From NCBI GenBank assembly GCA_013398615.1, contig VZSR01001685.1, positions 4,433,019 to 4,497,018 of the forward strand: DNA of 64,000 nt, written 5' to 3'. A program made the position numbers and the translations under genes. This document shows positions 33,078 to 46,497 of this stretch, one piece after another. The notes under the pieces were generated by a model that was given only the letters and a program-made list of their open reading frames with translations, was not told the DNA's origin and did no database searches. The first letter of the stretch is position 1, and each line of letters begins with the position of its first letter. The stretch is from Brachypodius melanocephalos (taxonomy: Eukaryota; Chordata; Aves; Passeriformes; Pycnonotidae).

Positions 33078-36000
33078 ATTACATGTTTACATTGTGATTT
33101 CTGTAACCTGATGTTGTAAAACTCTCATCTACTTCCTCATTTACGCTTATTATCAATGCCATCAACATTATGCTAAGACAGAAAAGTTTAAGTAGCTTTG
33201 CAGAAAGTACAGAAAGCACTATAGCAGCATAAATTCCATTACTCTACTCCAGATGGGGGGTAAGAATCTGAAATAAATAGGTGAAAATAGCAAACAGTAA
33301 GCACTTTGAGAGCTGGATTTATATGTACCTACAACTCTCTCTCCTGAGAAATTTCTGAGTTTGCTACAAATTGTGCCCAAATTCTGATGATTCTCAAGCC
33401 ATATTCCACCAGTAAATTCTATGTCAGATTCAAAGTCTCTTTTTCAAATTCCAGGTGCAGCTTTAGCACTTTTTACTTGTTCTTTGAGGAAAAAAAATGT
33501 CTACAATGCTGGCTAGGACCTGTATTTGCAAAATCTGCTTATGAAGGCAATCATTTCCACTGAAGCTTGTGGCAGAGTTCCAGATGGTAAGAGTATAAAA
33601 CAGGAACTCCACTGAAATGAAAGGTCAACGAGCCCTGCGTTCCCACTAGGAACCAAAGACTGGAAGGGCTTTAGAGCAGCAAGTACCTCAGGAAGGATGC
33701 CCTTGCTGTCAAATGTCCTTGCAGACAGGTGGTGAATCCATCTTCTCCCGGCACTGTCAAGGGCCACAGATTCCTTTAGACTCTGAGTTCCCTTGCCATA
33801 CCACCAAACAAGGATACTTACCCTAAAGGAATTACCTGCTAAAGAAAGCACCTCACAGACAAGTCTCTTTCAATCAGGAAGGCTGAGAAGAAAAGAAAGA
33901 GGAAGAGGGCAGACAAGTATTTTTGGCCATATATCCCTTTATTGCAGGTTTGTGTTCTCCCTTCAGTGCAGACCCCCTCTTGCCTATTCAGCCTGGGGAC
34001 CAGCATGCCAGCAGCAATCAGTAAATAAAAAAACTGACTCCCAACTGCACATGTTATTTGCAGCTCAATAAAAAATAATGCTGGGTCTTTGACACGTGTT
34101 TATATAACACCTAATATAAAAGGCTTGTTTCTCATGAATAAATATGTGGCACAGGCCAAAGTCTGGAAGCATTTTCTAACTAAGAAAATAAAATCTGTGA
34201 AGTCTAAACTCCAATTCAAATTACTCCTGAGGTTTTTAGACCTAGGGTTCAAGTTCGAGACCATATGCAATTAAAACGAAGTAGACTTGCCAAAATAAAG
34301 CATATTTTGTCATGCAGTGATCTTGACTGATTGGGTTTGTTTACTTATGCTTACACAGAATTTGGTAAACTGCGACAAGTGTCTCAGCTAATGCAAGACA
34401 CATTCATCCACCTGGAAACAACCAGTATTTTAATATATATTAATGAAAATGCTCTAACAATAAACAGTAGCCTTTCCTAGTGGTTGCACTAGTTATCGTA
34501 GAGCTTAATAGGGCTTAATCTCATCATGCAGCTTCTTCCTATCCCACACTACAGTGCTTAGACTTGGAAAATTAATATTATAGCACTTTAATCTTTATTA
34601 TTCTCTACAGTTTGGAGTGACCTGCCACTTCAACTTTATAAATAACCCAAATACTCTGTATGCCTAATTTGCTATCACCATAGCAATTTTTTCAAAGGAT
34701 GACTCAAATTCTTACTTCAAAATGAAATACATTTTTTCAGTCAAGTCTCTTTTTGTGGCACTAAAGCACTGGACAAAGTTTTTATTCAAAAATTCCTTTC
34801 TTCTTCATGAAAACGTCATTACAGCAATCATAATAATCCTTTCTTTAACATGAAACACTAAGTCTTATATAAGATGTGTTTACAACATTTACTACCTTGT
34901 TAATTCTTTTGTTCATGGAGCAGGCATTTGCTATGACACAGAGTCTGTCATTCTCATCAACTCAGTGATTCATCTGCCTTTCCTACACTTATCTTCCAAC
35001 CTGTCTTTCCTAATTTTTTGTTTCGCTTATCACTGTTTTGGTACTGCTCTCCCTCTTTAGGTTCTGAACCACACTTTTCACTTTTCACTATATAAGGTCT
35101 AATGTTTGAAAAGCTTTTGAGCACTGCCATTTGTGGTATCGTGACTCATTTCTGTAATGACTACTGTTTTCTACAAAAGAAAAGCAGTGTTATTCGCCAA
35201 ATAATTATAAACAGTTGATTTATCCAGGTGTTAGAATGCGGGGAAACAGACACATAGGAGCAGTGGTTAGCACTTGTGGAAAGGCAGGGTGGTCTCTGGT
35301 GCCCATGTCATGCTCCACTGCTTTGCTTAAAACCAGCAAAAATACCCAGTCAAGAACTGCAACAGATAACTTCTCGGATGGATGAAGGGACATCCTTGAG
35401 GATCCAGGACAGTCCATGAAAGACTCACACCCTGGAGCCCCAGGATGTCCGTGCTAATGCGGGTTTTGGCAGGACTAACAGGCATGTAAAATCCTGTTCA
35501 GCTGTCTCTTGTCCTTTCAACTGGACAACATTGTGTCTTGGGAGGAGTTGCTTGGGTCACTACTGGAAGTCACAGCTACCAAAATAAAGACAGATGCAAC
35601 TGAAACCCAGGTGTGGAACAGGGTGAATTCCCTGATACAAGGGAAGCAGCTCTAGAAAGTTCAGTTAGGTCTGACCTCATCCTGACCATTTCAGACGAAC
35701 ACAAACACAGTGGTTTAATTAATCATCCTACATATAGGTGTTTGCTTTGTTCAGCTGCTAGAGGCTCTCTGTAATAAATATTCCTTCTTCTCCAGAAATT
35801 TGGATTTTTTTTCATGGCTGCTGCTCTTACATGAGATGGAAATGGAGAGCTGTAGCACCCACATTCTTTTCTTTCTTCTCTCCCTCACAGACACTGAACT
35901 TCCAACATTCAGAAACTACTGGAATAATGAGATTTCCAGTCTCATATTCATTTTCATATGCTAACATAAAAATAATACCACACCACTGCTCTCACTCTGC

Positions 36001-36779
36001 CATTGTATATGGTCCCATTTTTAAAATTTTAAGCTAAAAGACCTCTGAAAGATAACATCCATAACTCTAAGTTTTCAGATGCCAAAACCCTTCAGAAACA
36101 CTTCCCACATGGCTGGCTGGCACTCTTGATCAGTGACAAGCTGATGATTGCACAAGAGGTCAGTCACAGGAGATTTTTTTTTTTTTCTTTAAAATAATCC
36201 TGCCATCACAGAACTTCACACTTTCAGACATATTTGCCATCCAAAACCCAGTGGACAAGCCCACACTAACTTCAGCTTCATTACTGCTTCAACCTGAAAT
36301 GCAGGCTCAGAGACATACTTAAATAAAGACATTGCTGCAGGTAATCTCTTCAAAAGTAACACTAAACTTATTTTATCTTACTCTTTTTTATTGAGACAAT
36401 TTATCTACAAGACAATAATTGCTTTATCAAACAGTATTTTTTAGAAGTTCAGAATCAGTTCAGTTGGATTCTGTCTCGCACTGCATTCACTCAATTTATA
36501 TATGCTCATAAAACTACTGTCAGAGGACAGAGCAGTTACTTGCAGAGCAGCAAACACAGAACAACCCAGGCTCTATCCCAGAAACACAAGCACCTTCACA
36601 CAGTTAATTTTTCCATGTCCTTCAGATGGCATTAAACCCCCATCTAATACTCACTAAATTCCCAGGGCCAAGGTAAATCAGAGAACTACAGATGAGCTGA
36701 AGTCTCAGGACACATCACAGTTGTTTGCACCACTTTTTACTGGCCACCATAAAGTCAGAGGAGACTTTCTGCTTTCCAC

Positions 36780-36820
36780 ACAAGTGCTAGATTTTTTCTA
36801 GACAAGTGTTACTAGATTTT
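36780..36820. repeat. Imperfect tandem duplication
   Basis: ACAAGTG-CTAGATTTT at 36780-36796 recurs as ACAAGTGTTACTAGATTTT at 36802-36820 with a small insertion. Confidence 0.7.
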
Positions 36821-38390
36821 CAACTGGATTAGGGATTACAAATCATTGAATCTTGACACTTTTGAAGTTAAATTTCAAAGATACACTTACAATACCTAAG
36901 ATAATCGTTTGCATCTTTGATACTTTCAATACACATTTTGCAAAGAAAGCTATAAGCAGTGAATTCCCTGAACATGCTACTACTTTTTTTTTTTTTCATT
37001 CTAATATTAAAGCTATTCAAAGAGTTGGGGTGAGGAAGAAAACAAAAAATACATTTCTGTTTCATAAATTACAGCTAAAACAGCCCTTAGAAGGACAGGC
37101 TTGGCCCATCTGCCTCTGATGCTCCAGCAGAATATAAAAATGGTTGGAGAACTCAGGAGAAAAGTCAAAATTATTCAAATGCCTGAGGCTGTAATATGTT
37201 CTGCAGTAGAAGTAATATCATCAAAAGCCACAACTAACATTACCTTGCTAGCCACAGAAGAATTTTTGCTATTCTTTTGTCTCCTAAATGACAACTGAGA
37301 ACCACAAACTTTCTGGCAAGGAACACAAAAGACAGATTACTGTAACAACATGAGATGAGCTTGGGAAGACAGATGAAAAGAAGCAACAGATGTAGAGCAG
37401 GTGCCTGCTCTCTGCTTATAAAATGATGGCTTTTTGGGGTCACTACTGAAAGAACAGAAACCTGAAGCAGAACACAAATCCTGAGAAGTTTCCCCTCTTG
37501 AGCTTTCAGACATCAAATGCAAGATTTGAAGCATTCACTGTTACTAGGTAAAGCCCAAGGGCCAATGACTTTCTTACTAATTCAGGAAATGACGAAAAAT
37601 GGAAGACAGCTTGTGGCATTGTTGTCAGAGCCAACCTATGTAGGTCACAAGAACGGTTGTTGCTTCTTCCCTCACTGAGGAGTGTCTGACACGAAAATTC
37701 CCTAAAACTCCTACCAGGCACCATAATCCCATATCCTCCCTTCTTGGTAGGCCCCTGAAAGATCAGCACCAAGCTCTGAGCCACAGGCTCTCCTGACTCA
37801 GATGTGCTCAGTAACAACTGCACTTACTAGAAACTAACAAGGACTGAGCCACCTGACACATCTTTATCACAAAATCTTGGTTCAACATCTTCACATGCCC
37901 AATAATGATTTGCCTCATATTTGAGTTTCTCTAAATCATATGAGGTGCTTTAAGCTGCATGAGAGAACACATGAAAAAGCAGAATGACCCTTGCTTCCAT
38001 CCACTCTGAAAAGACATTCCCTTCAAATGAAGTTTGTGTCATGAAAGCAACTGTTTTGAGGACCTAGGGTCTAACTTCGACATTATATAAATGACTCTAT
38101 CTCTGGTGTGCCCAAGGAAGCCAGTGGAGTTGTGTCTCCTGAAGGAACAGGGACCATCTACTGGCACACTGCACCTATCACTATCACCAAGTGCTGTAGC
38201 TGATGTACCTCTTGACTAGCTACACAATGCAGGACACAAAACATCACAGCCGTGGCTGTAACGCTTGCCCCGGGCCGTGAGATGTTGCAAGTGGTACTAG
38301 ATGCTGCCTGGTGTTGAAATTAAAATCCTGGGGCTTTCATGGTCATTGTACACTGACCCATAGAAAGATCACATGGCCCTCCTAGAAACC

Positions 38391-38413
38391 TTTTTTTTTT
38401 TTTTTTTTTTTTT
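38391..38413. repeat. Poly-T tract (23 T)
   Basis: An uninterrupted run of 23 T. If read on the minus strand it could be a retrocopy tail, but the sequence to its right, which would be the transcript body, shows no open frame or family. Confidence 0.95.
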
Positions 38414-38569
38414 AAACTTTATGTTGCTGATAGGTCATGTCTAAATTCACATGCACAAATCCACTTATTCTTCAACTTTCTTCAGCTGATATGCAATAGG
38501 GAAACTTCCACTGGCCCTGGCAGAACTTTCCAAGCACAGAATCCCTATAAGCTTTCAGCAGCCTCTCAC

Positions 38570-38608
38570 CTGCTGGAAAGATCGTCTCCTCCTTGAACTG
38601 ACACCAGG
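38570..38608 (-). other. Candidate 39-nt microexon (unproven)
   Basis: On the minus strand a pyrimidine-rich acceptor (TTTGTCCTCTTATAG) is followed by 39 nt and a strong donor CAG|GTGAGA. All three frames are open and the length is a multiple of three. Chance is a serious alternative at this length. Confidence 0.15.
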
Positions 38609-39218
38609 CTATAAGAGGACAAATATCTTTGAAGTCTTCAACAGCTGCTTTTCACTGTAAGTCAACAGGGGAAATTTATAAGCAAGGGAGAGAGTTTTCA
38701 AAATAAATGGATACTATTTTGTGATACTTTGCAGTCAGTGGTGGTAAGAATGACTAATGGCTTCCCAATGCTTAAACACCACCAGTGTTTCATCTAGATC
38801 TTCCCCAGCACAAAGCTGTGTTCTTACACACATGGCAGAGGTGCGTGGTGAGATCCTGGGCTCTGATGACTAAGAACAACAATACCCCAATCAAGGAGCA
38901 GAGAAGTATTTTTCAGAGCTGAAAGCTTAAGCAGAGAAGTGTCAGCAGCTCAGCAACTTCCTAGTATCTGGCTGGCCTCACTGAGCACAGCAAGATGAAT
39001 CACCATGTTCTGCAGAAGAGATCTTCATCCCCTCCCCAGACAAGATTAAGAACTTTCTCTATGTCTTTTTCAGAGGAACGTGTTGTGTGGCAATATAGAA
39101 CTGGCTGCCTGTAACTTTGCAAAACTACCATTGGCAAAAAAGGAAAATCACTTGTATCAATGTACAAGCGGCATAGAAACATGTGCACAGGATGATATCC
39201 ACTAGCAAATACGCCTAC

Positions 39219-39337
39219 AGAATCATAGTACCAGAGAACACACAGAGCTGGAAGGGACCCAAAAGGATCATCCAGTCCAGCTCCTGGCCCTGCACAGGAC
39301 AACCCCAAAAATCACACCATGAGCCTGAAAGCATGAT
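39219..39337 (-). mobile_element. CR1 LINE, short 3'-end fragment
   Basis: Antisense CR1 terminus: AGAATCATAG, then GAGCTGGAAGGGACC, GGATCATCCAGTCCAG, CCCTGCACAGGAC and CCCCAAAAATCACACCATG. Only about 120 bp remain; the left edge is the element's 3' end. Closely parallels the copy at 16860-17040 (same CCCTGCACAG and CCCCAAAA words), so both probably come from one subfamily. Confidence 0.85.
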
Positions 39338-39623
39338 CTTTCTTGGCTGCGAAAGGTATTCTTACAGGCAGTCATGAAGTGTTCATCTCAATATTTCTGC
39401 ATAAAAAACTTGTGGACACCTACAGGTGATGTGATTAAAGGGTCTCTAGAGAAGTTGTTTGTGAGCAGAAAATCATCACAGCCGGCATCTAACCAGCCAA
39501 CTGCTTGAATAACACTGACCTCAAACACTCCTGCTACCACATACGGCATTGCCTAAAATAATTTTCCCCATTTCTTCCTGTTATTTTTCTCCCTGCTACA
39601 ACATCAGTTCTCTATTCCTGCAG

Positions 39624-39675
39624 CAAACAGCAAGAGCAAACAACTGGCTTCTTCATCAAAACAAAACAGTGCCAG
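39624..39675 (+). other. Candidate 52-nt exon (unproven)
   Basis: A very good acceptor (TTCTCTATTCCTGCAG preceded by a long pyrimidine tract) is followed by 52 nt open in all three frames and a moderate donor CCAG|GTAACT with C at position +5. No homologous protein recognised and no partner exon visible. Confidence 0.15.
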
Positions 39676-41609
39676 GTAACTAAAAGCACCCACATTTCAC
39701 ATTTTCAGACTACAATAACAAAACTGTACTTGACTGTTACCTGCTGTCAGAATTCAAGCTTACAACACAACACACAGTCACATACCCATTAGTTAAAAGT
39801 ATGAAACATGGTTTTCTTCTAGTATTGCTGTTTATTTGCTAATAATGTCCCCGGTTCCCATCTCCTTATCATTACTACAACAAAAAAGCTGCCAGCAAAC
39901 AAGTACAAAGATTTTAAAACTAAAACTGACTACAAGGAAGTGCAAGCTTTCTGCAGCTGCTTAAATAAGGTTTTGTTTTATACTGTGGTCTTAACAGGAC
40001 AAGGAGACACTGTCACCTCAATTCTGCTAAATCCAGTAATTTGAAATTAGTTTTCTGTTTGCTTGTTTTTGTTTGGTTTTTGTTTTTCTACTCTGTTCAT
40101 TTTAATATCAACCCCCAGTCCAACTAATTTTCAGTTATAACTTGTCAGGAGCAGAGAATTTAGTCACACATGAATGGAAAAGCATCTATCAGTTGAAAAC
40201 AAATTAACCTGTTTCCAACTGTGCCTATGTTGTATTACTTCATTTTCATCAAAAATCTTTACAATAAGGACAGAATTCTCCATGTAACATTTAGGGCAGG
40301 GATGGGAGAACAAAGCTGGGTAAAGGTTTTGCATCATTTGGCTGCTGTGCTTAGGTAGGTTGACATCAATAATTTCCAGGATGGGTGAGGAGGTAGTTAA
40401 TTCTTAACAGCAAGCACAAATGCTGTATGCAGAGGAAACTAGTTTCCTGCACTTGGAGGATTGACATTTGAAATATCAATAACCTACCTTTCCCCTGAGA
40501 ATAACATAGCTGCATTTTGCTGGCACTGCAAAATCCTTGAGCAATTATCTGATCAGGGATTAACAAAGAAAAAATGTAAAAATTAAGCATGCTGATCAGT
40601 CACTCCTGTCCATCACCTTGTAATGGAAACATCTACATTGGGCTTCATGAAAGTATCATCCACTTTGTGGGTGCATCATGGAAGTCCATCAGTTGTCCTG
40701 TGAACTCAGTAATCCTGACTGAGTAATCCCCCACTTGTGATGGAAACACTTAATTGATTAGAGACACATGGGCATTAACATGTAATCATGGCTACAAAAC
40801 TATCCATGTTTTGTGAGTTCTCTGTATTTTATCACTTTATTTTTCAAATACTAACTTGGGTTGAATAAACAAGACCAAAAAAAGAAAGAAAGGCAATAAA
40901 TTCAAGAAATCCATGCATGAAAAACAGTATTTAAAGATTACTGTTAGTCTGGAAAGCATTAAAAAGGGGGACATAAACGTTTAGTTCAGGTCTGGTTAAA
41001 AGATTTCCTGGCTTGTCATTAAAGAAGAGATTTTCTGAGAGGCCCAAGAAGACAGTCTTGAAAGTTAAGCACAAAACTGGGCATTCAGACAAGTTCTTTT
41101 TTCTTTTGCCTGATTCTGGGTGGATTCATTTGACCTCTGGCAGCCCACATAAGTCAGTCTATCAAAAAGAGTAACTAAATTGGGGTACTCAGTCTGAAAG
41201 ATGTAAAGCCTGACAGAGGTGCTGAATCCTGTAGTTCAAACCTGAGTGAGCACAAGGTAAGAGCACAGGATTTCTCTTTAAGTCAAAGCCTCCCTCTGAA
41301 GCTTGGCACCCAGAGCTGATGCCCAAAATAGACTCTGTGAAAAATGTTAGCCTGAATTTCCCTTTCCCTCAGCCTGAGCTCTTCAAACTGTCATCTGATG
41401 TGAAGTAAAAATGAAAATTATAAAGTATATCATTAAATACTTTAGATGCTGCCTGGAAAGAATAAAGTTTTGTTTTGTGAAAAGCTATAGCTCCTATACC
41501 AGTGTGGCTGCCGAGGGTTGATATTTAAATGAAGCAAAAAGTAAACTGAGCGCAGGAACAGAAGTAGGGGAACATCCTGACCATTTGCACTGGACTCCAT
41601 CTATTCTGT

Positions 41610-41630
41610 GACAGACAGACAGACAGACAG
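41610..41630 (+). repeat. (GACA)5 microsatellite
   Basis: GACA repeated five times plus one base, without interruption. Confidence 0.95.
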
Positions 41631-43734
41631 CTTTTCACCACTGTATGATATGTCTGGCAACTTGAATGTGCCAAGCTGCTGTGTTTATTATTGGGGTCTC
41701 AAGCAACGATGTAGAGACAATTGTCTAAACCAAGCCATTTTCCTTTTGTTTACTTCCCTCTACATTCATCCAAATAAATTAGGAACAAACTAATGATTCC
41801 TAAATAAGGAGAAATAAGGAATTTTCATTTTTCTTCATAGGATGGGTTCTCAATTCAGACAATAATTTCCCTAAATCAGTGGTCATTCAGAAATGGTACA
41901 AACAGCTCTGGGTACTGAAAAACAGCTTAAGAGTAACTCCACAAAAATCTAAAAAAACTGTATTGCTATATTCATACATGCTCAAGATAATTCAACTTTA
42001 CAGTTTTGACATCTGTAGCTTATTAGTCTCTTAAGTATGTAAAAACACCATTGGCATTTTTCATATTGCAAGTGTCTGGACATAATGGCCGTGCAGATTT
42101 TGTACAGAACGGTGCAAATAAACTTGCCAAACTTTCATCATCACTCCTTCGGAAACTCTGAGGGGGCCGATTAAATTGGCATTTTGTTTGACGTGTACAC
42201 AGAATGTGCTTAGCATGCAGAACAAGTATGGCAATAAACCTTGTCTTAACAGCTGTGTTATTTCAGCTAATGATAAACATGTATCTAAAGCCACATATCA
42301 CCACAACTTAAATTGGTGAGAAAAGCTTAGTCACCCCATGGAAAGAGAGGCCATCACAACAGAGGAAGTTGTTTATTTATTCCTTACGATGCAATTAATT
42401 GTCTCACCAATAAACACAAATACACAAACAGTTGCTCTAAATTAAGTAAAATTCATTATCATTGTAGCTTATATTCTGTCTCTGACCTTGCTGCATCTAT
42501 TCTTTACCGACTCACCCCTACCCACGGGCACATGTGTGCAATCACTACTGATCTCAGTGGAAGCTGTGATTGCATAACTGAGCAAAGTTTATTTTCCAGA
42601 AAGTTTCCTTACAGTCAGAGGGCTTCAGAGGGCCAAAAGGCTCTTTTTGCAATCACTGTGGCTCATTCCATTGTGACTGCGCTCAAAACGCAAAGTATCT
42701 TGACACGTGAAATGCAGATGTTACCAAGCAAGACAGCTTATTGATTTGGTTAAGCCATTTAATTTTGACAAACTGCCAAAATAACAATAAAAGAATTGCA
42801 AACCTGAAATATTGGAGATTTCACAGCAGCCTATAATGAACAGGGAGACAATGAGTCCCCGGCAACCTCTAGGAAGGGATCGATGCTGTCCATGGAACTG
42901 CAGTGACTGGGAATTTCAGACAGTACCCTTCGATTTTCTCTGAAATCTTATCTTTACAAAGTAAACAAACACGAGATAATAACCTTTAAACTTTCCACAG
43001 CCATTCATAAGGGGATTTGTTACTGCAGAACAGCAGCAGGCATTCAATACCAGTCTCTGTTCAATACATGCTACCCCACGTATCACAAAACTCCCTCTTT
43101 TAAAAGGCACAGGTTGCAATTCCCAAAATCATGGCACTTGAGAAATAAAATAATCAGGGTGCCTCAGAACAATTTTCCAGTTTTTCTCTGGATATAATTG
43201 ATCATATGCACTGAGTCTGCAATTTGAAGTCTTAAAAAACCACTAAATGCTAGCAAAAACACTGCAAAAACCAACATCTAGGTTTTGAAATGGGAAGAAT
43301 TACCATTATTTTCATCATTTAAAAAAATTACAAAACTTGGATCAAATTTTAAGATACTTAATTTCTTACGTAATTATAATCAATCTTATTTTAGTTCCTA
43401 TGTTCACAAATACCTGAAGCAAAGCAACTATGACAGACCTTTTAAAGAGCATATGCTGAAACATTACTGAACTCTATAGATATGTTAACTAAATATTTTA
43501 AAACATCCTCAAAATTAGGTTAATAGCTACATAAAAGCAGAATTTTTCAAACCCAACTTTACAAATCCATCTTCACTGAATTAAAAAATATATATATTTT
43601 ACTTTAAAGGTTGGCAAATGGCTTCTAATTCCTTGGAAACAACAGCATTTAGACTACATCATCTCCATATCTTCTTCAATCATAATTGTATAATTTTATT
43701 ACACTGGATATAGAAAAAGAATAAGAGGTAAGTG

Positions 43735-43865
43735 CTGTTACATTACACCCTGAATTATTTTTACAGCAATTTGCAGGACATCAAGAGTAAACACAGCACT
43801 TTACAAACCACACAAGAAAGGTCATTACTCCAGAGAGCTTACAACTACAGCAAACAAATCAAGTA
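43735..43865. repeat. Possible ancient interspersed repeat
   Basis: The words CACTTTACAAA and, after a short gap, CCAGAGAGCTTACAAC resemble an old amniote-wide repeat with a GCTTTACAAA ... CCAAAGAGCTTACAATCT layout. I cannot name the family with certainty. The match is based on remembered word order only. Confidence 0.3.
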
Positions 43866-46497
43866 CAATAACCCTTCCATTCAAAGGAGATATGAGGACA
43901 TTCCTCTTTAACATACTAGTGTATCATCATTAAAGGGATCCCCATGTCAAGCAGCACCAAAACACCACCAAAAACTGACAAAAAAGGGGCATGTTTTTCT
44001 CCTTGCCCTTTCTTACTGACAATGTGGGTCTTGTGAACAGCAGGCAGATGCATATCAACTCACTTCTCCATCACAGGGAAAGGGAAGGCATGGAAACACA
44101 CTGTGCAAGAGACACGAGGGACATCTGTCAAAAAAAGTCTTCTTCTCTTTTTTCTTTTCTTTGATTAAAAAAATCTAGTTCTTAATGCTCACTGCTGAGG
44201 TGTGCACTCCTTTCAATTGAAAGAATCCGTTCCTCCGTAACCAGGGAAATTTCCTTTTCCGCTTGCGCAGCACCATCAAACTCCTGCTGCTGCTTTTGAG
44301 TAACACACTTCGAAAACTCTCACCTGGTACTGTCTACATGTTACCAGAATTTTCTCCACACTTAAGAAAGCAAGGAAGCTTGAAAAAAAACTGTGAAGGG
44401 GCAAATACAACCTTCCATAGGCAGGACACATTTAAACCTCCAGGTGTGAGTGGTAGCTCAGAGGTCAGTGGTGAAGGGTGGTCAGGGAGGTTGTCCATGC
44501 CTCGAGCAGAGCCCTCCAGGAAGAAAAAGGATGGAAAAGTAGGTGCAGCAGCTTAATGTATGAGACAAAATAATGTTCAGTCTAGAAATAAAATACTTCT
44601 TCAAAATTATGTTTTCATCCTATTTTTCTTTCCACCACCACCCCCAAACTCAACTCTACTTTCCACCCAAAAAACCACTGGAGAACTCTACCATTTAGCT
44701 AAGTGAGAAAAAGTGAAAAAAAAAATTAAAAATAGGCAGTGCAAACTGGTAAAGAGAAGGTAAAAATGGTCAATATCTTTAGCATCAATCAATTCCCAAG
44801 AGTGATGTTTAGGAAAAAGTTATTACTCAAAAAGATGGTCCTTTTAAGAAATTATTTCCAGAGATTACTGTCAGATTTACCAAATATTAAGATTTCATTT
44901 TTAATTGATTAACATAGATCATCTCTTTCTATACCCACTGCAGACAATTAATTTTGTATTATTAATCATTACAAACAAAAGGTGGCTATCAATTAGCATG
45001 GTGTTTTCTTTGAAAGATGTATAGCTGATAATTAATAAGGTATCAATACAACAAGGTCTCAATTGTAACTGTCAACTGCTTGCCCATTCATTAAAAAATC
45101 ATTCCTGTGTTATTTTGTGCATGACCATAAACCTGAATATAAAGTGACATACTATTGACTGACCTCCTGCCGATCCAACTGCCCAGCCTGCACTGCTAGA
45201 AGAAAATTACTGAAGATGTTTTCTGTGACTAACTCAGGAAAATGTCTGGAAAAGTTAATACTGAGGTTGGCTTTTGTTTAACAAAAGCAAATAGAGATGT
45301 ACTGCATTTCCCTAGTAATTCCCCATCCTAATGCTTAGAGAAGAGGCAAGATACTTTACCAGGTGTACATATAATCTTTGCTGAATTATAAAAACACTGG
45401 GATGAAAAGAGGAAGCTGCTAAAATGCAAGGGAAACAAAAACAGCCCACATGTAGGTAAAGAATCAAATAGCTCAGCTAGATAGTATGGGAGACCAGCTA
45501 AGGGCCTGGATCAGTCAGTTACTGCAGGGAGTAAAGTCCTCCTGGAATTACATTCAAGCTGGCCAAATGCTAGGTAGAAGTGCCTTACTTTCAGTACACC
45601 CAAATATTGGTTTTTGGACTTGCAATCTAGTCAAGTGTACACCCATCATGGTAACTTCCACCTCATACATACCCACACTACTTTATTGCAACTTACTTCT
45701 GTAAATTAAAATCATTTCCAGGATCTTTGTCCTGACTGTTATCTAGTCTGTACTACTTCTGTACATTTTTGGGGTTTAAATCAAATTTATTCCCATTAGA
45801 CAGCATTCTTCAAACACTAAGCAAGTAAAACAAAGTGACACAGTTTATTGAGTTTTCCAATGAACCATATTACAAGAATTTCAGGGAAAAAACTGTATCT
45901 AGCCACATGGGATACTGTTAGGAAGATACTTTATTTACTTTTACTATAAACCAATGTCAGATTTTATTTTGCTGCTGTTCAAAATTTGTAAACATTTTAA
46001 AATGCCATGTTTAACAAATTAAAAGCTATGGTTAAACATAGTCACGTGTGATAGACCATTCTTGGTGTACCAAGCAACAAGTGATGTGAATTATCTGTCT
46101 TTATGCCCCAGTGCACTCAACGAGACATCAAGTCCTAGGAGAAAGAGGGGGGTTGGTTCTATTTGATTTTTAAGTTATATTCTCAGACAAAAAGAAATTT
46201 TTAAAAGCTGACAAAACCAAGTCTTTCCCTTGCCCTCATGGTCTCAGCTCTTCAAAATGGTTGAGGCCAGATAATGCCCAAGCCATCCATGACCCAGCAT
46301 TGCTCCCCACAAATGCCAGACAACTTAGAGCAGTGAAAAATAAGAGCACTGGAGATGCTGGTGGCTCTTCCACTGGGTTTTCTAATAACAGAAGACTTCA
46401 AAGACAGATAACAAATGCTAAACAAGCACCCAAGTGCATTGGAAACAGCATTTGGTAGCTGAAGCTATACAAATATCCTAAGAATGACCTTGTGTAG

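Larger units (their letters stand above)
30481..39218. other. Gene-free unique DNA
   Basis: AT-rich. Holds the 15-bp bulged hairpin at 33045-33077, T-runs of 13 at 36174-36186 and 36984-36996, a 23-T run at 38391-38413, an imperfect duplication at 36780-36820 and two weak minus-strand splice-bounded segments (33822-33882 and 38570-38608). Open frames reach 112 codons and look non-coding. Confidence 0.5.
39338..46497. other. Gene-free unique DNA
   Basis: Contains a (GACA)5 microsatellite at 41610-41630, a possible ancient repeat at 43735-43865, a weak + exon candidate at 39624-39675, and two AT-rich stretches (42060-42470 and 44760-45170) rich in homeodomain-type words. No protein-coding gene recognised. 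Confidence 0.5.

Noticed and set aside
34050..34080. CAATAAAAAATAATGC as a second LTR or gene 3' end
   Set aside because: A lone polyadenylation-like word without TATA, R/U5 texture or a transcript body.
34246..34256. GGTTCAAGTTC as a tRNA B box
   Set aside because: No A box, no cloverleaf-compatible arms and no T-run terminator nearby.
43646..43727. Plus-strand exon ending at AGAG|GTAAGTG
   Set aside because: Frames are interrupted, the acceptor is poor, and the donor sits at the edge of a probable old repeat.
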